From Massilia sp. YIM B02763 (GTDB lineage Bacteria > Pseudomonadota > Gammaproteobacteria > Burkholderiales > Burkholderiaceae_D), in the NCBI RefSeq assembly GCF_030412015.1, contig NZ_JASNRD010000026.1, positions 1 to 50,824 on the forward strand: DNA of 50,824 nucleotides, given 5' to 3'. Below are positions 41,548 through 49,746 of this stretch, piece after piece. The notes beneath the pieces are model-generated. The model was not told where the DNA came from and did no database searches. It saw nothing but the letters and a program-made list of their open reading frames with translations. A program made the position numbers and the translations under genes. Positions within the stretch are counted from its first letter, which is position 1. Every line of letters begins with the position of its first letter.

Positions 41548-42270
41548 CTACGCCCGGAACCGGGGCACCGGTTCGGGCTTGCGCGCCATGTAGATGAAAT
41601 GGGAGCGCAGCAGCGGCACGCAGGTGGCCAGCAGCTCCGGCAGCATCCAGGGCAGGCTGGCCAGCGCGCGTCCCAGCGGCGGCGCCAGCACCAGGCTGCG
41701 GTAATGACGCTGCTCGGCCGGCCAGAAGCGCAGCAGCTCGACGTCGGCGACCTTGCGCACCTGCGGGTTGCGCGGATTGTCGTAGCGGAAGTCGAAGATC
41801 ATGGTCCAGCCGCCCGGGCGCAGCACGCGCCACATCTCGGCGGCCAGCGCGCGCCGCAGGTCCTCGTCGAGGATCGACGAAAACACCGTGTTGGCGCTGA
41901 CCAGGTCCATGCTGTCGTCGGGGAAGGCTTCGAGCCCGCCCAGGTGCCAGCGCACGCCGGGCGCGCTGCGGCTGCGCGCCTGGTCGAGCCGGTCCTGCTG
42001 CAGTTCGGTGCCGGCCAGGTGGGCGGGCGTGGCGCCCCAGTCGATCAGCTGGCGCAGGAAGCCGCCGTTGCCGCAGCCGACGTCGAGCACGCGCACGGCC
42101 GACAAATCGCGGCCGACGGTGGCGGCCAGCAGCGCGGCCAGCGTGCGCGCACGGCCAGCCGCCTGGCGCACGATTTCCGGGCGGTGCCAGGCGTAGCGGG
42201 CGAGGGCGGCCCCGCCATGCCACGTGCGATAGACCTGGTTGATGCGTTCGTGTTCAGCCCCCTCGTTCAT
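41548..42270 (-). CDS. Class I SAM-dependent methyltransferase
   Basis: A 240-residue enzyme with SAM motif I VLDVGCGNGGFLRQL at about residues 62-76, motif II acidic region (LAGTELQQDRLDQA) and motif III (SMDLVSANTVFSSILDEDLRR). I start it at 42270 after AGGAGG; an ATG at 42312 is possible. The substrate is unknown. It is convergent with gshA and divergent to gshB, a single gene set between the two glutathione enzymes, which suggests a later insertion. Confidence 0.85.
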   Translation of the reverse strand: MNEGAEHERINQVYRTWHGGAALARYAWHRPEIVRQAAGRARTLAALLAATVGRDLSAVRVLDVGCGNGGFLRQLIDWGATPAHLAGTELQQDRLDQARSRSAPGVRWHLGGLEAFPDDSMDLVSANTVFSSILDEDLRRALAAEMWRVLRPGGWTMIFDFRYDNPRNPQVRKVADVELLRFWPAEQRHYRSLVLAPPLGRALASLPWMLPELLATCVPLLRSHFIYMARKPEPVPRFRA

Positions 42271-42440
42271 GGCCGTTCCTCCTTCGTTCGCATCTTCCCA
42301 AGCATGCCGCATGGATGCTTGAGGGGTCGCAAACGCGTACCGGATAGATGACTTTTTGCCAAGGGGAATCTGCCAGGCCGCTTTCCGCGAACATCGGCAT
42401 TTCCGGCTAAAATCGAGGCATTGTCCCGACTGGAACCATC

Positions 42441-43388
42441 ATGAAAATCGCTTTTCTCGCCGATCCGCTGTCCGGCTTCAAGATCTACAAGGATTCGACC
42501 TTCGCCATGATGCGCGAGGCGGCCCGCCGCGGCCACCGGGTCTATGCCTTCGAACAGCGCCACCTGGTACTCAACCAGGGGATCGTGACCGCCGAAGCGA
42601 CCGAGATCACCCTGACGGGCGACCCCGACGAATGGTACGTGACCGGCGCCACCGAGACGGTGCCGCTGTCGGCCTTCGATGCCGTCATCCAGCGCAAGGA
42701 CCCGCCGTTCGACATGGAATACGTGTACGGCACCTACCTGCTAGAACAGGCCGAGCGCCAGGGCGCGCGCGTGATCAACAAGCCCGCCGCGATCCGCGAC
42801 CACAACGAAAAGCTGGCCATCGCCCAGTTCAGCCAGTTCACCTCGCCGACGCTGGTGTCGTCGTCGCCGACGCAACTGCGCGCCTTCCACGCCGAGCATG
42901 GCGACGTGATCTTCAAGCCGCTCGACGGCATGGGCGGCGCCGGCATCTTCCGCGTCAAGGACGACGGCCTGAACCTGGGCTCCATCATCGAGACGCTGAC
43001 CGACAACGGCGCGCGCACGATCATGGCGCAGAAATACATTCCCGCCATCGTCAAGGGCGACAAGCGCGTGCTCGTCATCGACGGCAAGCCGGTGCCGTTC
43101 GTGCTGGCGCGCATCCCGCAGGGCGGCGAAGTGCGCGGCAACCTGGCGGCCGGCGGCCTGGGCGTGGCCCAGCCGATTTCCGACCGCGAGCGCGAGATCG
43201 CGGAAAGCGTCGGCCCGCTACTGGCCGCCCGTGGCCTGTTGCTGGTAGGATTGGATGTGATCGGCGATTTCCTGACGGAGGTGAACGTTACCAGCCCCAC
43301 CTGCTTCCAGGAGATCTTCGACCAGACCGGATTCGACGTCGCGGCGATGTTCATCGATGCCGTCGAACGGAACGCATCCGGTAAATAA
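42441..43388 (+). CDS. gshB: Glutathione synthetase
   Basis: A 315-residue ATP-grasp enzyme that adds glycine to gamma-glutamylcysteine. KIAFLADPLSGFKIYKDSTFAMM at the start, DVIFKPLDGMGGAGIFRVK (ATP-grasp loop) and VNVTSPTCFQEI at the end are GshB signatures. It is the second glutathione enzyme after gshA, separated by the methyltransferase, and it heads a run with the PTS genes (12 bases to the EIIA gene). Confidence 0.96.
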   Translation: MKIAFLADPLSGFKIYKDSTFAMMREAARRGHRVYAFEQRHLVLNQGIVTAEATEITLTGDPDEWYVTGATETVPLSAFDAVIQRKDPPFDMEYVYGTYLLEQAERQGARVINKPAAIRDHNEKLAIAQFSQFTSPTLVSSSPTQLRAFHAEHGDVIFKPLDGMGGAGIFRVKDDGLNLGSIIETLTDNGARTIMAQKYIPAIVKGDKRVLVIDGKPVPFVLARIPQGGEVRGNLAAGGLGVAQPISDREREIAESVGPLLAARGLLLVGLDVIGDFLTEVNVTSPTCFQEIFDQTGFDVAAMFIDAVERNASGK

Positions 43389-43400
43389 ACGGGAACTGAC

Positions 43401-43805
43401 ATGGTAGGCATCCTGCTGATGACCCACGCTCCGCTGGGTCAGGCATTCATCGCGGCGGTCGCGCACGTGTTCCGCGCACCCGTCGAGCGCTTCGAGGCGA
43501 TCGACGTCACCGCGGACCAGGACACGAAGGAGATCGACGCGCTCGCCAAGAGCGCAATCAAGCGCCTGGACGAAGGCGATGGCGTCCTCGTCATCACCGA
43601 CGTCAAGGGCGGCACCCCGTCCAACTGCTGCAACTGCCTGACCGACCCCGGTCATGTGGAAGTCATCGCGGGCATCAGCCTGCCGATGCTGCTGCGCGCC
43701 ATCACCTATCGGCAGGACACGCTCGACGTGGTCGTCGAGATGGCGCTGGCGGGCGCGCAGAACGGCGCGGTCAGGGTGGACAACAGGATTCGGGTAGGTT
43801 CCTAG
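43401..43805 (+). CDS. PTS system EIIA component, mannose/sorbose family
   Basis: A 134-residue EIIA domain of the Man family, with phosphoacceptor H9 in LLMTHAPLG and the VLVITDVKGGTPSNC region. HPr and EI are encoded next, but no EIIB/EIIC is present, so it likely serves as a regulatory phosphoprotein rather than for sugar uptake, as is common in betaproteobacteria, where this set follows gshB. Confidence 0.9.
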   Translation: MVGILLMTHAPLGQAFIAAVAHVFRAPVERFEAIDVTADQDTKEIDALAKSAIKRLDEGDGVLVITDVKGGTPSNCCNCLTDPGHVEVIAGISLPMLLRAITYRQDTLDVVVEMALAGAQNGAVRVDNRIRVGS

Positions 43806-43851
43806 CCTACCCGCATAACAACGACAACGAGCGGGCAGACCTCATCGACTT

Positions 43852-44121
43852 ATGATTCAGCAAGAACTCGAAATTATCAACAAGCTGGGCCTGCACGCCC
43901 GCGCCTCCGCCAAATTCACCCAACTGGCCGCGAAATTCCAGAGCGACGTCTGGTTGTCCCGCAACGGCCGCCGCATCAACGCCAAGTCGATCATGGGCGT
44001 CATGATGCTGGCCGCCGGCAAGGGCGCGAAAGTCACGCTGGAAGCGGAAGGGCCGGACGAGCAGGAATGCATCGCGGCCCTGACCGCCCTGATCAACGAC
44101 AAGTTCGGCGAAGGCGAGTAA
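43852..44121 (+). CDS. ptsH: Phosphocarrier protein HPr
   Basis: An 89-residue HPr with catalytic H15 in NKLGLHARAS and a regulatory Ser, S46, in NAKSIMGVMML, suitable for an HPr kinase/phosphatase. It transfers phosphate from EI to EIIA. EI is encoded directly after it. Confidence 0.95.
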   Translation: MIQQELEIINKLGLHARASAKFTQLAAKFQSDVWLSRNGRRINAKSIMGVMMLAAGKGAKVTLEAEGPDEQECIAALTALINDKFGEGE

Positions 44122-44160
44122 ATGCCGGATACACGGAGCGGGCGCTTCCAGGGACCATCG

Positions 44161-45918
44161 ATGGCATCGTTCACACTGCATGGCATTCCGGTCTCGCGCG
44201 GGATCTCGATCGGGCGCGCGCACCTGCTCACGCCGGCCGCGCTCGACGTCAAGCACTACCTGGTGCCGGAAGAGCAGGTCGAGGCCGAGGTCGAGCGGCT
44301 GCAGCACGCGATCGGCGAGGTGCACCGCAACCTGCAGGAGATGTGGACGGAGCTGCCGAAGGATGCCCCCACCGAGCTGGGCGCGTTCATCGACGTGCAC
44401 GTGCTGATCCTGTCGGACCCCATGATTTCCGAGGCGCCGCTGGACATCATCCGCACGCGCCACTACAACGCCGAATGGGCGCTGGTCACGCAGATCGACG
44501 AGCTGTCGGCGCAGTTCGACGAGATCGAGGACCCCTACCTGCGCGAGCGCAAGCAGGACATCCAGCAGGTGGCCGAGCGCGTGCTGAAGGTGCTGATGGG
44601 GACCGAGCTGCATGCGCCGCCGGTCCGGCCATCGGGTGAAGATCACTTCCAGCCGCAGATGATCGTGGTGGCCCACGACATCTCGCCGGCCGACATGCTG
44701 GCCTTCCGCGACCGTTCCTTCGTCGGCTTCGTCACCGACGTCGGCGGCCAGAATTCGCACACGGCGATCGTCGCGCGCAGCCTGGACATTCCGGCCGCCG
44801 TCGGCATGAGCCAGGCCTCGCGCCTGATCGAGCAGGACGACTGGGTGATCGTCGACGGCGACGCCGGCGTCGTCATCTGCAACCCGAGCGCCCTGGTGCT
44901 GGAGCAGTACCGCGCGCGCCAGACCGCCCTGATGAAGGCGCGCAAGCGCCTGCTCAAGCTCAAGAAGACCCCGGCCGTCACCAGGGACGGCACGGCGATC
45001 ACGCTGCTGGCCAACATCGAGCTGCCGGACGACTGCGGCCCGGCGCTGGATGCCGGCGCCGCCGGCGTGGGCCTGTTCCGCTCCGAGTTCCTGTTCATGG
45101 GGCGCGGCGCCCAGGGCCTGAAGGTGCCGGGCGAGGACGAGCAGTTCGAACAGTACCGCAAGGCCGTGCTGGCGATGAAGGGCCGCCCGGTGACGATCCG
45201 CACGCTCGACGTCGGCGCCGACAAGCCGCTCGACCAGGCCGAGCACACGGCGCTGAACCCGGCCCTGGGCCTGCGCGCCATCCGCTACTGCCTGGCCGAG
45301 CCGCAGATGTTCCTGGCCCAGCTGCGCGCGATCCTGCGCGCTTCCGCCTGCGGCAAGGTGCGCATGCTGATCCCGATGCTGGCGCACGCGTTCGAGATCG
45401 ACCAGACCCTGGTCCTGATCGAGCAGGCCAAGCAGCAGCTGCGCGAGCGCAGCATCAAGTTCGACGAGGCGATCGAGGTCGGCGCCATGATCGAGATCCC
45501 GGCCGCCGCGCTGGCGCTGCCGATGTTCGTCAAGCGCATGGATTTCCTGTCGATCGGCACCAACGACCTGATCCAGTACACGCTGGCCATCGACCGCGTC
45601 GACTACGAGGTCGCGCACCTGTACAATCCGCTGCATCCGGCCGTGCTGCAACTGATCGCGATGACCATCGACGCCGGCCGCAAGGCGGGCATCGACGTGG
45701 CCGTGTGCGGCGAGATGGCGGGCGACGTCAAGCTCACGCGCCTGCTGCTGGGCATGGGCCTGCGCGAATTCTCGATGCATCCGGCCCAGCTGCTGGCGGT
45801 CAAGCAGGAAATCCTGTCCAGCGACGCGCAGGCCCTGACGGCGCGCACCAAGCGCATCCTGCGCACGATGGAACCGGCGGCGATCGCCGAGGCCGTCGAG
45901 CAGCTGCAAACCCTTTAA
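44161..45918 (+). CDS. ptsI: Phosphoenolpyruvate-protein phosphotransferase EI
   Basis: A 585-residue Enzyme I, which passes phosphate from PEP to HPr. I start it at MASFTLHGIPVSRG (44161), in line with homologues; the frame also opens at 44122, right at the ptsH stop, which would add 13 residues. The phosphorylated His is H200 in GGQNSHTAIVARSLDIPAAVG, and the C-terminal PEP-binding domain has GVGLFRSEFLFMGR and GEMAGD. It closes the PTS run. Confidence 0.93.
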   Translation: MASFTLHGIPVSRGISIGRAHLLTPAALDVKHYLVPEEQVEAEVERLQHAIGEVHRNLQEMWTELPKDAPTELGAFIDVHVLILSDPMISEAPLDIIRTRHYNAEWALVTQIDELSAQFDEIEDPYLRERKQDIQQVAERVLKVLMGTELHAPPVRPSGEDHFQPQMIVVAHDISPADMLAFRDRSFVGFVTDVGGQNSHTAIVARSLDIPAAVGMSQASRLIEQDDWVIVDGDAGVVICNPSALVLEQYRARQTALMKARKRLLKLKKTPAVTRDGTAITLLANIELPDDCGPALDAGAAGVGLFRSEFLFMGRGAQGLKVPGEDEQFEQYRKAVLAMKGRPVTIRTLDVGADKPLDQAEHTALNPALGLRAIRYCLAEPQMFLAQLRAILRASACGKVRMLIPMLAHAFEIDQTLVLIEQAKQQLRERSIKFDEAIEVGAMIEIPAAALALPMFVKRMDFLSIGTNDLIQYTLAIDRVDYEVAHLYNPLHPAVLQLIAMTIDAGRKAGIDVAVCGEMAGDVKLTRLLLGMGLREFSMHPAQLLAVKQEILSSDAQALTARTKRILRTMEPAAIAEAVEQLQTL

Positions 45919-45932
45919 ACGATTTGCTTCGA

Positions 45933-45961
45933 CGCCGTGCCCGGCATCCCGCGGCACGGCG
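45933..45961. promoter_or_regulatory. Hairpin between ptsI and metX
   Basis: A perfect nine-base-pair stem (CGCCGTGCC with GGCACGGCG) around an 11-base loop, 14 bases after the ptsI stop. There is no T run, so it may be an inefficient terminator or a processing site; I see no sulfur-responsive riboswitch. Confidence 0.4.
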
Positions 45962-45983
45962 CGCACATATAACAACGAGTCTC

Positions 45984-47141
45984 ATGGGATCCCTTGGAAT
46001 AGTCTCCCCCCAGGCGATGCACTTCGCCGAACCGCTGCGCCTGCAGGGCGGGGCGTCGATCGCCGACTACACGCTGATGTACGAAACCTACGGCACGCTG
46101 AATGCCGACCGGTCGAACGCCGTCCTGATCTGCCACGCGCTGAACGCCTCGCACCACGTGGCCGGCCACTACGACGAGCCCAAGAGCGCGGGCTGGTGGG
46201 ACAATATGGTGGGGCCGGGCAAGCCGGTCGATACCGACCGCTTCTTCGTCATCGGCGTCAACAACCTCGGTTCATGCTTCGGCTCGACGGGGCCGATGCA
46301 CACGAATCCGGCCACCGGCAAGCCCTACGGCGCCGCCTTCCCCGTGGTGACGGTGGAAGACTGGGTCGCGGCCCAGGCCCTTCTGGCCGACCGCCTTGGT
46401 ATCGAACAGTTCGCCGCCGTCATGGGCGGTTCGCTGGGCGGCATGCAGGCGCTGGCCTGGAGCATCATGTTCCCCGAGCGCCTGCGCCACTGCATCGTGA
46501 TCGCCTCCACGCCCAAGCTGTCGGCCCAGAACATCGCGTTCAACGACGTCGCCCGCCAGGCCATCCTGACCGACCCCGACTACCGCGGCGGCGATTTCTA
46601 CGAGCACGGCGTGGTGCCGAAGAACGGCCTGAAGGTGGCGCGCATGGTCGGCCACATCACGTATCTGTCGAACGACGACATGGCCGAGAAATTCGGCCGC
46701 AAGCTGCGCAACGCGGCCGAGACCAACGACTACAAGTTCGACTTCGGCATCGACTTCGAGATCGAATCCTACCTGCGCTACCAGGGCGATAAATTCTCCG
46801 AGTACTTCGACGCGAATACCTACCTCCTGATCACCAAGGCGCTCGACTACTTCGACCCCGCGCGCGAGCACGGCGGCAGCCTGGCCAAGGCGCTGGAAAA
46901 CACCAAGGCGCAATACCTGATCGCCTCGTTCACCACCGACTGGCGCTTCTCGCCGGAGCGCAGCCGCGAGATCGTGGAAGCGCTGCTGGCCAACCGCCGC
47001 AAGGTGAGCTATGCGGAGATCGACGCGCCGCACGGCCACGACGCCTTCCTGCTGGAGGATGCGCGCTACATGAACATCGTGCGCGCCTACTACGAGCGGA
47101 TCTGGGAAGAAAGCAATAACAAAAAGCGGGAGGCCGCATGA
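45984..47141 (+). CDS. metX: Homoserine O-acyltransferase MetX
   Basis: A 385-residue alpha/beta-hydrolase-fold enzyme that acylates homoserine in methionine synthesis. Its nucleophile is S150 in MGGSLGGMQAL, with Asp in SFTTDWRFSPE and His in DAPHGHDAF. Whether it transfers acetyl or succinyl cannot be told safely; proteobacterial MetX next to MetW is often a succinyltransferase. It overlaps metW by four bases (ATGA), so the two are coupled. Confidence 0.94.
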   Translation: MGSLGIVSPQAMHFAEPLRLQGGASIADYTLMYETYGTLNADRSNAVLICHALNASHHVAGHYDEPKSAGWWDNMVGPGKPVDTDRFFVIGVNNLGSCFGSTGPMHTNPATGKPYGAAFPVVTVEDWVAAQALLADRLGIEQFAAVMGGSLGGMQALAWSIMFPERLRHCIVIASTPKLSAQNIAFNDVARQAILTDPDYRGGDFYEHGVVPKNGLKVARMVGHITYLSNDDMAEKFGRKLRNAAETNDYKFDFGIDFEIESYLRYQGDKFSEYFDANTYLLITKALDYFDPAREHGGSLAKALENTKAQYLIASFTTDWRFSPERSREIVEALLANRRKVSYAEIDAPHGHDAFLLEDARYMNIVRAYYERIWEESNNKKREAA

Positions 47142-47755
47142 AATTCGAAGACCTGAGCACCCTGCGGCCCGACCTCGCGTTCATCGCGCACTGGGTGAAG
47201 GAAGGATCGCACGTGCTGGACGTGGGCTGCGGCGACGGCGCCATGCTGCGCTACCTGGAGACGGGAAAGCAGTGCACCGGCTACGGCGTCGAGATCGCCG
47301 ACGACAAGGTGCTGGAAAGCACCCGGCGCGGCATCAACGTCATCCAGCACGATATGGAAGAGGGGCTGGACCTGTTCGGCGACAACGCCTTCGACATGGT
47401 GCTGTGCCTGTCCTCGCTGCAGATGATGCAGCATGTCGAGGCGCGCCTGCGCGACATCGTCCGGGTCGGCAAGGAAGCCATCGTGTCCTTCCCCAACTTC
47501 GCCTACTGGCCGCACCGCGCGGCGCTGCTGAAAGGGCGCATGCCGTTGTCGCGCTCCCTGCCGTACCAGTGGTTCGACACGCCCAACGTGCGCTACGCCA
47601 CGATCTACGACTTCAAGGACCTGGCCGAGAAATGCGGGCTCGAGGTGATCGACTACGTGGCGCTGGCCGAGGGCAAGCTGGTCTCCTTCCTGCCGAACCT
47701 GCGCGGCAGCCTGGCCGTGTTCAGGCTGCGCAAGAAGGATCTGGTCGTCAGCTGA
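47138..47755 (+). CDS. metW: Methionine biosynthesis protein MetW
   Basis: A 205-residue methyltransferase-like protein (SAM-binding-like VLDVGCGDGAMLRYLE at about 26-41). MetW partners MetX and is needed for full acyltransferase activity in several proteobacteria. The family ending FRLRKKD is not itself diagnostic. The gene starts within metX. Confidence 0.94.
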   Translation: MKFEDLSTLRPDLAFIAHWVKEGSHVLDVGCGDGAMLRYLETGKQCTGYGVEIADDKVLESTRRGINVIQHDMEEGLDLFGDNAFDMVLCLSSLQMMQHVEARLRDIVRVGKEAIVSFPNFAYWPHRAALLKGRMPLSRSLPYQWFDTPNVRYATIYDFKDLAEKCGLEVIDYVALAEGKLVSFLPNLRGSLAVFRLRKKDLVVS

Positions 47756-47823
47756 TCTATCGTGTGCTGTACGTACGTGCTTTTTGAGAAGATTCTTGTC
47801 AAGAACGTACAAGGATACCGACC

Positions 47824-48735
47824 ATGAACAAATTCATTCGCGTCAAACACGCCGCGCTGCTGCTGGCCCTGTGCGGCACGCTGCAGGCGGCGCCCGCCTT
47901 CGCGCAGGATCAGGTCGTCCAGGACGGCATCGCCGTCAAGCCCATCGAGCGCGACGGCCTGCGCGGACGCTGGCGCGACTTCACGGCGCCGGAAAAGGCG
48001 ATCAACGAGCAGTCCGCCCAGCAGTACACGGCTCTGGTGTCGCAGGCGCGCGAAAAAGGCGTGCTGGTGCCGGAAAGCGATCCGCAGGTACAGCGCCTGC
48101 GCGCCATCGCGCGCCGCATCATCCCGAACACGGCGCGCTGGAACGACAGCGCCCAGGCCTGGAAATGGCAGGTCAACCTGCTCAAGTCGGACCAGGTGAA
48201 TGCCTTCTGCATGCCGGGCGGCCGCATCGCTTTCTATACCGGCATCATCGACAAGCTGAAGCTCACCGACGACGAGATCGCCGCCGTCATGGGCCACGAG
48301 ATCGCCCACGCGCTGCGCGAGCACGGGCGCGACCGCCAGAGCAAGTCCACGACGACGGGCCTGGTCACGGGCATCGGCGGCGCGCTGGCCTCGGCCTGGC
48401 TCGGCTACGACGTGCGCGGCCTGGCGAATACGGCGGGCCAGCTGGTCGTGCTGAAATTCTCGCGCGACGAGGAACGCGAGGCGGACCTCGTCGGCCTCGA
48501 CATCGCCGCGCGCTCGGGCTACGACCCGCGCGCCGGCATCGCGCTGTGGAACAAGATGGCGCAGCTCGACAAGAGCGGCGCGCCGATCGCGCTGCTGTCG
48601 ACCCACCCGGGCGGCAGCGAGCGCATCGAGCAGATCCAGGACCACATGGACGTGCTGCTGCCGCTGTACGCGCGCAGCAAGGGCACGTCGGTCGAGCGCC
48701 TGCCGGCCTACCGCAGCAACGTCGCGTCACGCTAG
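47824..48735 (+). CDS. M48-family metalloprotease, secreted
   Basis: A 303-residue zinc protease with a signal peptide (1-27, ending AFAQ) and the zinc motif HEIAH at residues 158-162 followed by LREHGR; the third ligand Glu lies in RDEEREADLVG. It resembles the LoiP/YcaL-type Oma1-like proteases that act on misfolded outer-membrane proteins in the periplasm. It has no transmembrane segment after the signal. A short 68-base gap after metW holds its promoter. Confidence 0.9.
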   Translation: MNKFIRVKHAALLLALCGTLQAAPAFAQDQVVQDGIAVKPIERDGLRGRWRDFTAPEKAINEQSAQQYTALVSQAREKGVLVPESDPQVQRLRAIARRIIPNTARWNDSAQAWKWQVNLLKSDQVNAFCMPGGRIAFYTGIIDKLKLTDDEIAAVMGHEIAHALREHGRDRQSKSTTTGLVTGIGGALASAWLGYDVRGLANTAGQLVVLKFSRDEEREADLVGLDIAARSGYDPRAGIALWNKMAQLDKSGAPIALLSTHPGGSERIEQIQDHMDVLLPLYARSKGTSVERLPAYRSNVASR

Positions 48736-48742
48736 GGAAGGG

Positions 48743-49684
48743 ATGGCACGTTTCGTCAGGAAGGGCCACCAGGCCGCCGCCAATGCCGTCGTCCCGCTGC
48801 CGGTGCGCGACGGCGTCGCGCCAAGCTACCTGTGGATCACGGAGGATCGCCCGGGCGGCATGCTGGCCTTCCTGGAGGAGCGCTTCGGCGCCGTCGGCGG
48901 GCCGTCCTGGGCCGAGCGCCTGGCGCGCGGCGACGTCGTCGACGCCAAGGGAGAGCGGCTGCAGCCGGACAGCCACGTGCGCCACGGCATGCGCATCTGG
49001 TACTACCGCGAGCTCGACGCGGAAACCCCGATCCCGTTCGAGGAACGGGTGCTGTTCCGCGACGAGCACCTGCTGGTGGTCGACAAGCCGCACTTCGTGC
49101 CCATGATCCCGACCGGACGCTTCCTGCGCGAGACGCTGCTGGTGCGCCTGAAGCACAAGCTCGGCCTGCCGCACCTGACCCCGATCCACCGCCTCGACCG
49201 CGAGACGGCCGGCGTCGTGATCTTTTCGCACAACCTGGACACGCGCGGCACCTACCAGTCGATGTTCCAGAAGCGCAGCATCCGCAAGGTCTACGAGGCG
49301 CTGGCGCCGGCGCTGCAGGGACGCGACTTTCCCTTCACCTACCGCAGCCGCATGGTCGACGGCGAAAAATTCTTCGTCATGAAGGAAGAGGAGGGCGAGC
49401 CGAATTCGGAAACGCTGGTGGACATGATCGAACGGCGCGGCGACCTCGCGCGCTACCGCCTGCACCCGCACACGGGACGCAAGCACCAGCTGCGCCTGCA
49501 CATGGCCTCGCTGGGCGTGCCGATCCTGAACGATGCCTTCTATCCGGTCGCGCTGCCGTGCAAGGGCGACGATTTCTCGGCGCCGCTGCAGCTGCTGGCG
49601 CGCCGCATCGGCTTTACCGATCCGCTGACGGGGGAGGAGCGCACGTTCGAGAGCGTGCGCGAACTGGCCTGGCCCGATGCGTGA
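48743..49684 (+). CDS. RluA-family pseudouridine synthase
   Basis: A 313-residue enzyme that converts uridine to pseudouridine in RNA. The catalytic Asp is D152 in HRLDRETAG, and LHPHTGRKHQLRLHM is the conserved downstream loop. The N-terminal region lacks an obvious S4 domain but starts with an R-rich segment. Its target RNA is not predictable. The ATG follows AGGGAAGGG closely. Confidence 0.88.
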   Translation: MARFVRKGHQAAANAVVPLPVRDGVAPSYLWITEDRPGGMLAFLEERFGAVGGPSWAERLARGDVVDAKGERLQPDSHVRHGMRIWYYRELDAETPIPFEERVLFRDEHLLVVDKPHFVPMIPTGRFLRETLLVRLKHKLGLPHLTPIHRLDRETAGVVIFSHNLDTRGTYQSMFQKRSIRKVYEALAPALQGRDFPFTYRSRMVDGEKFFVMKEEEGEPNSETLVDMIERRGDLARYRLHPHTGRKHQLRLHMASLGVPILNDAFYPVALPCKGDDFSAPLQLLARRIGFTDPLTGEERTFESVRELAWPDA

Positions 49685-49746
49685 ACGGCAACACCGCGGC
49701 AAGGGCCGTGTTATCGTTCGCACTTGTTCCGTTTTCCGTGTTGCCC

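Noticed and set aside
45919..45983. SAM- or SAH-type riboswitch ahead of metX
   Set aside because: Only 65 bases with one simple hairpin; no known riboswitch core can fit.
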